NCBI RefSeq assembly: GCF_009687865.1
Contig: NZ_BLAE01000003.1
Location: 1-54,477 of the forward strand
Direction of reading: 5' to 3'
Source: Acrocarpospora macrocephala
Lineage (GTDB): Bacteria > Actinomycetota > Actinomycetes > Streptosporangiales > Streptosporangiaceae
DNA length: 54,477 nt
The notes beneath the pieces were generated by a model. The model made no database searches. It was not told the origin of the DNA and was given only the letters and a program-made list of their open reading frames with translations. Shown piece by piece: positions 24,143-31,347 of the stretch (the first letter of the stretch is position 1; each line of letters opens with the position of its first letter). A program made the translations under genes and the position numbers.

Positions 24143-24177
24143 CTTATCTAGAGAGCTTCTCGAATCTTATCTAGAGA
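24143..24177. repeat. 12-bp direct repeat immediately upstream of the ATP-grasp gene
   Basis: CTTATCTAGAGA occurs at 24143-24154 and 24166-24177. The start-to-start distance is 23 bp, about two helical turns, so two protein subunits could bind the same DNA face. The second copy ends 20 bp before the ATG at 24197. Confidence 0.55.
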
Positions 24178-24196
24178 CGTTTACTTCATATTCCCG

Positions 24197-25621
24197 ATGC
24201 AATTCCCGCCGAGTAGAACGGTGGCCGCTGTGAACCTTGCCTTTCCGTATTCAGACGCCGATGACGCCGAGCCCGTGCCGACTCCGGTGCGCCGTCCGTG
24301 GCCGCATCGCAGGACCGTTCGCGCGGTGCCGGAGGCCGGCCCGCTGGTCGCGATGATCGGCGGCGGCCAGGCCGACAGGACCGGCCGCGAGCACCTCTTC
24401 CGCCGGCTGCACGAGGCCGGGATCCGGGTGGTGGCCTTCGACCGGTCCGCCCCCGCCGCGTGGCAGCGGCCGTACCTGGTGGGCCACAAGTGGGTGCCGG
24501 GGATGACCGCGGCCACCCTGACCGCCGCCGTCGCCGCCCACCCGGAACCCGTCAACGGGGTCATCTGCTGGGAGGACCGGCACTTCGCCGCCGCGGCGGC
24601 CGTCGCCGACCGGCTCCGGCTGCCCGGGTACGGCAGGACCGCCGCCACCGCCAGCCGGGACCGGGCGGTCACCCGTACCCTGGTCGAGGCCTCCGGCTGC
24701 GCGGTGCCGCGCTCGGCGCTCGCGGTCGACCTCGGCGAGGCCGAGGAGGCGGCCCAGGCGCTGGGCTACCCGGTCGTGCTCAAGCCCCGGCTCAAGACCA
24801 CCGGCTTCCCGGCCCGGCTGGCCGAGGACCACGGCCGGCTGATCACCGGCTTCGCCGCCACGGCGGGCGCGGCCTCGGCCTCGGCCACCTTGGGCAGCCG
24901 GCGCGGCGTGCTGGTGGAGCAGCACCTGGACGGGCAGGAGATCGTCGCGATCTGCCTGACCGCCGGCGGGGTCACCCAGCTGGTCAGCATCGTCCGCACC
25001 ATGGTGGACTTCACCCCCAGCGCGGCCGACCTGGGCCACCTGGTGGACGCCGCCGACCCGCTGCTGGACGACCAGACCATCCGGCACGCCGCCAACGTGA
25101 GCCTGCGCGCGCTGGGCGTGCAGGACGGGGCCAGCCAGGTGAGCATGCGGCTCACCCCGGCGGGGCCGTGCGTGATGGCGGTCAACGCCGGGCTGCACGA
25201 CCTGGTCACCCGGCTGGTCTACCTGGCCACCGGGGCCGACCTGGCCACCGCCGAAACCATGATCGCCTGCGGCGCGCCGAGCACCGTCACGCCGCAGCGC
25301 CACCACCGGGTGGCCGCCGTCACCTACCTCAGCGCGCCCGCCCCGGGCAAGGTCTCCCGGCTGGAGCTGGGCGCCCAGCTGAGCGACCAGGTCGGGCGGG
25401 CCGCCTGGCTGGAACGGCTGGTGCTGGACGTCGCGCCGGGCAGCGCCGTGGACCCGTCCCCCGACGGGCACACCGCGCGGATCGGGCTCGCCGTCGTCAC
25501 CGGCCGCAATCGCAGGGAATGTCACGAACGGCTGGACCGGCTGCGCAGGGCGCTGAAGGTCACGGTCGTCGCCGCCGACGGCTCCGCACCGCCGGCCATG
25601 TCGGTATCGGGCTCCCGATAA
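24197..25621 (+). CDS. ATP-grasp ligase, L-amino-acid ligase-like
   Basis: About 474 residues from ATG 24197, or 463 from GTG 24230; no strong RBS decides. The N-terminal preATP-grasp domain begins near residue 50 (PLVAMIGGGQADRTGREHLFRRL). The ATP-grasp region includes GYPVVLKPRLKTTGF (the Lys that binds ATP), GVLVEQHLDGQEIVAICL and a C-terminal metal-binding segment QVSMRLTPAGPCVMAVNAGLHD. A C-terminal domain (VAAVTYLSAPAPGKVSRLE) follows as in BacD-type ligases. Such enzymes join a carboxylate to an amine via an acyl phosphate. It is divergent from the DAHP/chorismate-lyase operon and 35 bp ahead of the sigma-like gene. The substrate is unknown. Confidence 0.82.
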   Translation: MQFPPSRTVAAVNLAFPYSDADDAEPVPTPVRRPWPHRRTVRAVPEAGPLVAMIGGGQADRTGREHLFRRLHEAGIRVVAFDRSAPAAWQRPYLVGHKWVPGMTAATLTAAVAAHPEPVNGVICWEDRHFAAAAAVADRLRLPGYGRTAATASRDRAVTRTLVEASGCAVPRSALAVDLGEAEEAAQALGYPVVLKPRLKTTGFPARLAEDHGRLITGFAATAGAASASATLGSRRGVLVEQHLDGQEIVAICLTAGGVTQLVSIVRTMVDFTPSAADLGHLVDAADPLLDDQTIRHAANVSLRALGVQDGASQVSMRLTPAGPCVMAVNAGLHDLVTRLVYLATGADLATAETMIACGAPSTVTPQRHHRVAAVTYLSAPAPGKVSRLELGAQLSDQVGRAAWLERLVLDVAPGSAVDPSPDGHTARIGLAVVTGRNRRECHERLDRLRRALKVTVVAADGSAPPAMSVSGSR

Positions 25622-25656
25622 CGACCACGTTCGACCTCTTCCGGGAGACAAAGGGA

Positions 25657-28053
25657 ATGGTAAGCCGAGCACCGCAGGACCCGTCGGAAGCCGCTCCGCC
25701 GAAGGCCCCCATCATGCGGTTACCCGCGGCTGAAGACCTCATCTCCGACCACGGGCGGAGCCTCTACGACTACTGTTCCCTCTGGCTCGGCGACAAGCTC
25801 GCCACCATCAACGCGGTGCGCAACACCTTCGCGCTGGCGGTGGTGCACCAGGACCTCTACCCCGGCCACGAGCACCTCCGCTCCTGGCTGTACGCCATAG
25901 CCCGGGTGCACTGCATGGCCCAGCCCCACTACGGCGGCTTCACCACCGCCCCCTTCCCCCCGATCGGCGCCACCCCGCACGGCGACGACACCGAGCTGAC
26001 CGCCAACGCCATGGGCGCGCTCGGGCGGCGTGAGCGGGAGGTCCTGGAGCTCATCCACCGGCACGGGCTCTCGGTGCCCGCGGTGGGCCTGGTGCTCGGG
26101 GTGCCCACGGACGAGGCGGCTCGCCTCGCCCTGGGCGCCCAGGACCTGGTCGAGTCCTTCGTGACCTGTGTACGGCTGGCCCAGACCGGCCGGTCGGTGT
26201 GCGGGGTGGGGGAGCCGATCGCGCTTGACTGGCTGGACTCGCCGCGCAGGGAGCTGCGCAGCCGGCTCAAGACGCACGTCATGACCTGTGCCACCTGCGC
26301 CAGGGCGGCCAACCTGACCGTCTCGGTCCCGGCCCTGCTGGCCCGGCTGCCGATCGCCGAACTCGACGACCTGGCCAGGTCCAGGATCGAGGAACCGGCC
26401 CGGCCGGAGAGCGTGGAGATCCGGTGGAGCCAGCACGACTACCCGCTCCAGCCGGACGCGTACGACGCCTACGAGGCGCGGGACGGCCAGGACGCGCTGG
26501 GACACCGCACGCGGGCGGCCCACCGGGCTCGCGACGCCTACCGCGCTCGCGAGGCCTCCAACGGCGCCCGTGACTCCTACGCGGCTCGTGAGGCCTCCAA
26601 CGGCGCCCGTGACTCCTACGCGGCTCGTGAGGCCTCCAACGGCGCCCGTGACTCCTACGCGGCTCGTGAGGCCTCCAACGGCGCCCATGACTCCTACGCG
26701 GCTCGTGACGCCTCCAACGGCGCCCATGACTCCTATGGCGCCCGTAACGCTTATGTCGATCGCGACGCTTATGAGGCTTATGAAGCCTCGGCCGCCCGGG
26801 ACGACACGCCGCTTCTGAACGCGATCCCGCGCACCAACGGGCACCACATGCCGGAGCCCATGTTCCGGGACTCGCGGGGACGGCCGCGCTCGATGCCCCT
26901 CGGCGCGCCCGTCTACGAGGACTACTACGCCGACACCGACGACGGCCACCGACCCTCCGGTCCTTCCGGCCCACACCCAACGGAAGACGCCTGGGAGGAG
27001 CGTCGCCCTCCCGCCCCCCGCCAGCCGGAGGAGGCGCGGGAGGGCCGCGCGACGCCGCGCCCGTGGGACGACAGGGTCTGGGAGAACCGGCCCGTGCCGC
27101 GGCTGCCCGACCGGTCGCGGGACGACGCCACGCCGCTGCGGACCCGCCGCCCGCGCGCCAACGTGCACGGCATCCCCGCCCCCCGGCGGCCCCTGGACGA
27201 CGAGCTGGCGCCCGTGGAGGAGATCTGGGACCGGCGCATCACCGCCAGGGTCCCCCCCGCTGTGCGGGAACGCTCCGAAGCCACGACCGCTGAAGTATGG
27301 GACGAGAACGTCTCCTCGCGCGGCAAGCTGTCCCGGCAGGGCACCAGGGCGCGGGCCAAGCAGCGCAGGGAACGGCGGCCCCGCCCGGTCCGGGTGGTCG
27401 CGCTCGGCGCCGCGGCGCTGCTGATCGTCTCGCTGGCCTGGCGCGGGCTGTCGGCGCGGGACTACCACCCGTCGGGCCTGGCGATCGAGACCAGCGGGGC
27501 CAAGCTGCCCGTGGCCGTGCCGCAGCTGACCAAGCCGGTGCCGTCGGTGTCGCCGTCGCCGGAGAAGCGCAGCGCGGCGCCCGCGGCGAAGCCCACGTCG
27601 AAGCCCAAGGCCTCGCCGACGCAGCGCCGTACCCAGCCGGTCAGCAAGCCCGTGGTGCGGCCGAGCGTGAAACCGAGCGTCAAGAAGCCGGCGCCGGCCG
27701 TCCGGCCGGTGCTGTCGGTCAAGCCGCAGGCGATCGAGCTCGCGGACGGGGCCGGGGTCGTCACCTTCTCGGTGAACGCCGGGACGGTGAAGTGGAAGGC
27801 CGACAGCGAGCAGGACCTGGTGGAGATCGCCCCCGCGTCGGGGACCGTCGCGGCCGGGAAGAAGGTGCGGCTGGAGGTCGGACTGACCGACGACGGCCTG
27901 CTGGCCTCCTCCTGCCTGTTCGAGTCCGACGACGAGCTGGGCGTGGAGACCAGCGTGATGGATGTCATCACGATCAGGTGGACCGGCAAGAACGAGGACG
28001 TCGCCGCCAACGGTAGGATCACTCTCACCGTGGCCAGCTGCGTCACTCCATGA
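25657..28053 (+). CDS. ECF sigma-like protein fused to an anti-sigma/receptor module
   Basis: A 798-residue protein starting at ATG 25657 after GGGAGACAAAGGG. Residues 25-90 resemble sigma region 2 (LISDHGRSLYDYCSLWLGD, LRSWLYAIARVHC). Residues 112-170 resemble region 4 (LTANAMGALGRREREVLELIHRHGLSVPAV...). Then comes H207-x3-C211-x2-C214, the zinc anti-sigma signature. A long disordered linker includes five 13-residue repeats (297-361). A single membrane helix lies at about 577-597, then a Pro/Lys/Ser-rich stalk. A C-terminal Ig/BACON-like beta domain (about 685-798) would lie outside. This reads as a sigma factor tethered to its own sensor; release by proteolysis is a guess. Confidence 0.82.
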   Translation: MVSRAPQDPSEAAPPKAPIMRLPAAEDLISDHGRSLYDYCSLWLGDKLATINAVRNTFALAVVHQDLYPGHEHLRSWLYAIARVHCMAQPHYGGFTTAPFPPIGATPHGDDTELTANAMGALGRREREVLELIHRHGLSVPAVGLVLGVPTDEAARLALGAQDLVESFVTCVRLAQTGRSVCGVGEPIALDWLDSPRRELRSRLKTHVMTCATCARAANLTVSVPALLARLPIAELDDLARSRIEEPARPESVEIRWSQHDYPLQPDAYDAYEARDGQDALGHRTRAAHRARDAYRAREASNGARDSYAAREASNGARDSYAAREASNGARDSYAAREASNGAHDSYAARDASNGAHDSYGARNAYVDRDAYEAYEASAARDDTPLLNAIPRTNGHHMPEPMFRDSRGRPRSMPLGAPVYEDYYADTDDGHRPSGPSGPHPTEDAWEERRPPAPRQPEEAREGRATPRPWDDRVWENRPVPRLPDRSRDDATPLRTRRPRANVHGIPAPRRPLDDELAPVEEIWDRRITARVPPAVRERSEATTAEVWDENVSSRGKLSRQGTRARAKQRRERRPRPVRVVALGAAALLIVSLAWRGLSARDYHPSGLAIETSGAKLPVAVPQLTKPVPSVSPSPEKRSAAPAAKPTSKPKASPTQRRTQPVSKPVVRPSVKPSVKKPAPAVRPVLSVKPQAIELADGAGVVTFSVNAGTVKWKADSEQDLVEIAPASGTVAAGKKVRLEVGLTDDGLLASSCLFESDDELGVETSVMDVITIRWTGKNEDVAANGRITLTVASCVTP
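26545..26739 (+). repeat. 39-bp tandem repeat, five units, in frame
   Basis: Units start at 26545, 26584, 26623, 26662 and 26701 and encode A-R-E-A-S-N-G-A-R-D-S-Y-A with small changes. The middle copies are identical or nearly so at DNA level, indicating recent expansion. Degenerate A-R-D-A-Y units flank both sides. Confidence 0.92.
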
Positions 28054-28060
28054 ACTCGGG

Positions 28061-28101
28061 CTCCGGGGGCGGGCGGGCGCGCGGCAAGGCCGCCCCCGGA
28101 G
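28061..28101. terminator. Bidirectional terminator between convergent genes
   Basis: A 12-bp perfect stem CTCCGGGGGCGG (28061-28072) / CCGCCCCCGGAG (28090-28101) with a 17-nt loop, in the 54-bp gap between two convergent genes. No T tract, as is common in actinomycetes. Confidence 0.7.
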
Positions 28102-28107
28102 GCCGGA

Positions 28108-29781
28108 TTATCTGCGCACCTCGGGCGGGTTGATCCCGTGGTCGCGCAGCGCCTTGTAGACGGTGGCCTGGGACAGGCCGGTCCTGCGTTCGATCAGCGA
28201 CAGGTTCTGGGTGCCGGCCCGCCAGCACTCGGCGATCAGCTGGTCCCGCTTCCCGCGCGCGGCCAGCTCGGCGTCGGCGGTGTGCGTGAGGATCTCGCTC
28301 AGCCGGCCGATGCCCTGCAGCAGGCGCAGGCCGGCGCCCTGCCGCAGCTGGTTCAGCTCGGCGATCTCGGCCACCACCCGCTCCAGCGCCTCCACCACCG
28401 GCGACGGCGGCGCGTGTCGGCCCCGCCCCGGCTGCCGCTGGTAGCCGTTGCTGCGGGCGGCCAGCAGGATCCGCTCGACCTCGGCCTTGGGCAGGCCGCT
28501 GGCCCGGCGCAGCGCGGCGGCGTTGGTGGCGCCGCTCTCCCAGCAGGCCACGATCAGCTCGGCCCGCTCCCGGTCGGCGCGGGCGATCGCCGCCCCCGCC
28601 GCGGTCAGGTCGGTCAGCAGTGGCCGCCATTCGGCCAGCCGCCCGGGTTCCGCCCCCTGCTCGGGCCGGTCCGCGCGTTCCGTCTCCGCGAGGCCCTCGG
28701 GTTCGGTCAGGCGCTCAGGCTCGGTCAGGCGCTCAGGTTGGTCCAGGCGTTCCTGGTCGGTCCCGCGCCGGGCGATGATCTGGCGCAGCGTGCCCTGGCG
28801 CAGGCCGGACGCCGCCGCCAGCCGGGCGCTGGCGTTCTCGCCCGCGGTCACCGCGAAGGTCCGTACCAGATCGTTGCGGTCGCGGCGGCAGGCGGCCACC
28901 TCCTGGGAGACCTCGCGCCACCGTCGGGCCGCCTCGGCGGCCTCGGCCAGCGCCATGACCGCCTCGGGCCGCGGCGCCTTGGCGGCGCGTTCCCTGATCC
29001 GCTCGCGGCGCAGCTGGGCCGCGTGCCGGGGGCAGCGGCCGAGATCCCGGGCCCGCTCCTGGCAGCCCTCCACGGCGCACGGGCGCCGCTCCCAGCGCGG
29101 TGGCACCCGGGTGGGATCGCCGTAGGCGCGGCGGCGCTGGTAGTGCATGCCGCACAGCCCGCGGCTCCACACCGCCCGCCCGCACTCCTCGATCGCGCAC
29201 AGGCGCCGGGTCGCCTCCAGCCGCTCATCGCGCGGCTCGGCCGGGCGCTCGCTCTGCCGGGTACGGCGCGGGCGCGCGTCCCCCGGGTCGCCGGTCTTCG
29301 ACAGCCGCGCGTAGTGCATGCCGCAGAGCTTGCGGGCCACCACCGGCTTCTCGCAGCCGTCGATCGAGCACGGCAGCCCGTGCGCGAGGTAGTGCCCCCG
29401 GCACAGCCCGCGCGTGAAGATCTTCAGCTCGCAGCCGTCCTCGCCGCAGAGCCCGTCGGTGGAGCGCAGCCGGGAGGCCGCCTCGCCGGGCCTGCCGGAC
29501 TTGCGGACCCGCTGCACGTGCAGGCCGCACATGCCGCTGTCGGCGGCCGGGCGCTCGCAGCCCTCGATGGAGCACGGGGACGCCACGGCGAGCCGCCAGA
29601 CCCGGTAATGCGAGGTGCACAGGCCGCGCCGGTGCACCTGGCGGTCGCAGTCGGCCGAACACGTCGAGCGTTTGTCGGGCGCGCCGTAGTAATGCTGCGC
29701 GCAAACGCCAAGGGCCAGGACGGTCCGGTGGCATTCCCGGACGGAACATCCCTTATCTGTCATAAGCGCTGGCGTGGTCAT
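28108..29781 (-). CDS. Protein with seven zinc-knuckle-like repeats and three HTH-like segments
   Basis: About 557 residues from the ATG ending at 29781; nearby GTG 29787 and ATG 29763 are alternatives. Residues up to about 250 contain seven repeats of the form C-x3/4-C-x9/10-C-x2-H-Y (for example CSIEGCERP...MCGLH, CAIEECGRA...LCGMHY), each likely to bind one zinc ion. The C-terminal half has three related helical segments, each with an R/K-x-L-I/V ... A-S/T-GL-x7-I/Y pattern of a resolvase-like HTH, the last being LIERRTGLSQATVYKALRDHG. A linker carries ERLTEPE repeats. DNA or RNA binding is likely; no catalytic domain is seen. I do not know a named family with this layout. Confidence 0.8.
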   Translation of the reverse strand: MTTPALMTDKGCSVRECHRTVLALGVCAQHYYGAPDKRSTCSADCDRQVHRRGLCTSHYRVWRLAVASPCSIEGCERPAADSGMCGLHVQRVRKSGRPGEAASRLRSTDGLCGEDGCELKIFTRGLCRGHYLAHGLPCSIDGCEKPVVARKLCGMHYARLSKTGDPGDARPRRTRQSERPAEPRDERLEATRRLCAIEECGRAVWSRGLCGMHYQRRRAYGDPTRVPPRWERRPCAVEGCQERARDLGRCPRHAAQLRRERIRERAAKAPRPEAVMALAEAAEAARRWREVSQEVAACRRDRNDLVRTFAVTAGENASARLAAASGLRQGTLRQIIARRGTDQERLDQPERLTEPERLTEPEGLAETERADRPEQGAEPGRLAEWRPLLTDLTAAGAAIARADRERAELIVACWESGATNAAALRRASGLPKAEVERILLAARSNGYQRQPGRGRHAPPSPVVEALERVVAEIAELNQLRQGAGLRLLQGIGRLSEILTHTADAELAARGKRDQLIAECWRAGTQNLSLIERRTGLSQATVYKALRDHGINPPEVRR

Positions 29782-29803
29782 CGGCACCTGTCAATGCGAC
29801 CTG

Positions 29804-31015
29804 TCAAGATTTCCCCCGGAGCCCGGCGCGTTCCATGAGCCTGACCTCGTTGACGAGTTGCCGGGGCTCGTGCCCGAGATCCCGGAGCAGGCAGCAGATA
29901 TACGCGTGCACCTCGGAATCGAGCGGGCGCGCCTCGAACGCGCGCGAGACGAGGTAATGCACATAAGCCACCGACAGGACGTAAGTCCGCCCGGACAGCT
30001 CCTCAAGCGAATTCACCTCAGATCCAGGAAGGAACTCCGGCGACCAGTTTCCGCGGACGAATTCGATCAGCTCGGCGCCCATGGCCGGCAGCGGGTCGCG
30101 CAGCCGCGCGTGCGCGTGCGACGAGTACGGGCAGGACGGGATCTCCAGCTGGAACTCGCCGTCCACCGAATCCGCTCCCTCCAGCCGGTACGGCACCGCG
30201 CGCCCGGTCGACGTGATCGCGTCCGGGTCGGTCAGCGGGAAGGCGTCGTCCACGATCTGCGCCACGGTCACCGCCACCGGATAGCCGAGCGTGAGCCCGC
30301 GGACCGCGCCGCCCACCTCGTCCAGCTGGCAGTGCGCCGCCACGTAGGTGGCCAGCGACAGCGTGCGGTGGTACTCCAGGGACTCGATCTCCCGCTCCGC
30401 GATCGTCTTCGGCAGCACCTCGCGGTAACCGTCGATGATCGCGTCGATCGGGAAGAGCCGCCCGTACGTCTCGTCCCGGGACGCGGTGACGAGCAGCAGA
30501 TCGTTGCCGGCCTCGGCCAGCGGGTCCGCGGGGATGTCCCGGGTGATGTTGGCGATCACGCCGGCCCGCCCGGCGGCGGCGCACCAGCGCAGCGCGTCGG
30601 ACTCCGGCAGCGTCAGCCGGGCGAAGGGCAGCAGGCCGTCGAGCAGGGCCCGCGCCTTCCATAGATCGATCCAGTTGGCCCGCCCGCTCGGTTCCGGGCT
30701 CGCCCACTGCAGGCTCCGTCCCGCCTGGTCGGCACGAGCGCGGACCAGCCAGCCGGAGGCGGCGTAATCGTCGGCGTAGACGAGGTTCCAGATGCTGAGT
30801 AGCGGGGACGCGTCCACGGTGAAGCGTGCGGCTTCCTCGCCCTGCCACAGCCGATGGCCGTTCCAGGTGACGAGAAGATCGCTGAACGCGGCCTTGGTGG
30901 GCCGCCGGTACACCCCGTGCATGGGGTGACCGTCCACGACGAAACGGCCTGGCGGGGGTTCGGCGTCAGGCAGTGCCGGGCCGCGAGGATCTGGCGAGAC
31001 CTCCCAGTCGCCCAC
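29804..31015 (-). CDS. Hypothetical 403-residue protein
   Basis: No family recognised. There is no signal peptide, membrane span or nucleotide-binding motif. The sequence is evenly mixed alpha/beta with many Trp and Tyr residues (LLSIWNLVYADDYAASGWLVRARADQAGRSLQW). The C-terminal third is helical (SVAYVHYLVSRAFEARPLDSEVHAYICCLLRDLG). It starts at the ATG ending at 31015, with a purine-rich GAGGAGG nearby in the leader. It is divergent from a large SARP regulator across a 332-bp region holding a SARP-like direct repeat, so it may be a target of that regulator. Confidence 0.7.
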   Translation of the reverse strand: MGDWEVSPDPRGPALPDAEPPPGRFVVDGHPMHGVYRRPTKAAFSDLLVTWNGHRLWQGEEAARFTVDASPLLSIWNLVYADDYAASGWLVRARADQAGRSLQWASPEPSGRANWIDLWKARALLDGLLPFARLTLPESDALRWCAAAGRAGVIANITRDIPADPLAEAGNDLLLVTASRDETYGRLFPIDAIIDGYREVLPKTIAEREIESLEYHRTLSLATYVAAHCQLDEVGGAVRGLTLGYPVAVTVAQIVDDAFPLTDPDAITSTGRAVPYRLEGADSVDGEFQLEIPSCPYSSHAHARLRDPLPAMGAELIEFVRGNWSPEFLPGSEVNSLEELSGRTYVLSVAYVHYLVSRAFEARPLDSEVHAYICCLLRDLGHEPRQLVNEVRLMERAGLRGKS

Positions 31016-31347
31016 TTCAGCGCCTCCTCTTCAGCATTAAGGCACCCTTAAGGCTTGACCAAAATTATATATTGTGACTAGTTCTTTCTCGGCTCCGGCG
31101 CTTCCCTCGCCAGTTAGAAGCAGTCGGACCGAGATACGGATGGGATCAGATGTGCGCCCTGGTGACATGAGGGAAACTCCTGCCTGTCCGGGGAGTTGAA
31201 CGCTATCCAGGAGTGGTAATCGGAAGGTTGCAACCCAGTCAGCGTTTAGTCATGGCCTGGAGACAGAAAGGCAGTAGTATCTCCACTACGCGCTTTTCAA
31301 CGGATTCCCGCTGAATGTCATGTTGATCGCGCGTACCTCCGAGCGGA
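31016..31347. promoter_or_regulatory. Divergent promoter region of the 403-aa gene and the SARP gene
   Basis: 332 bp, AT-rich at 31055-31085. On the minus strand TATAAT occurs at 31069-31064, a good -10 for the leftward gene. The SARP-like repeat at 31037-31054 would then sit around its transcription start. No gene is visible in the region. Confidence 0.5.
31037..31054. promoter_or_regulatory. SARP-type direct heptamer repeat
   Basis: TTAAGGC-ACCC-TTAAGGC: two identical 7-bp repeats separated by 4 bp, giving the 11-bp period typical of SARP operators, which lie on one DNA face. TTGACC follows at 31055. It lies between the 403-aa gene and a gene encoding a SARP regulator. Confidence 0.6.

Larger units (their letters stand above)
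23716..24196. promoter_or_regulatory. Divergent control region, AT-richer and hairpin-rich
   Basis: 481 bp between the leftward DAHP operon and the rightward ATP-grasp gene. Its base composition is clearly lower in GC than the flanks. TTGACA or TGTCA sequences recur at about 23844, 23952-23974, 23983-23988 and 24026-24042. Two perfect hairpins and a 12-bp direct repeat are listed separately. A 39-codon frame lies at 23910-24029. Promoters for both operons must be here. Confidence 0.6.

Noticed and set aside
24298-25656. Extension of the sigma-fusion frame upstream through the ATP-grasp gene
   Set aside because: The first 450 codons are an Arg/Gly-rich shadow of the ATP-grasp frame; the RBS and homology support a start at 25657.
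25720-27468. 582-codon minus-strand frame across the sigma-fusion gene
   Set aside because: Antisense shadow; the repeats inside it merely mirror the 39-bp units.
28138-29838. Plus-strand frame across the zinc-repeat gene
   Set aside because: Shadow with Gly/Ala/Leu-rich low-complexity content; the minus strand shows seven ordered Cys/His repeats.
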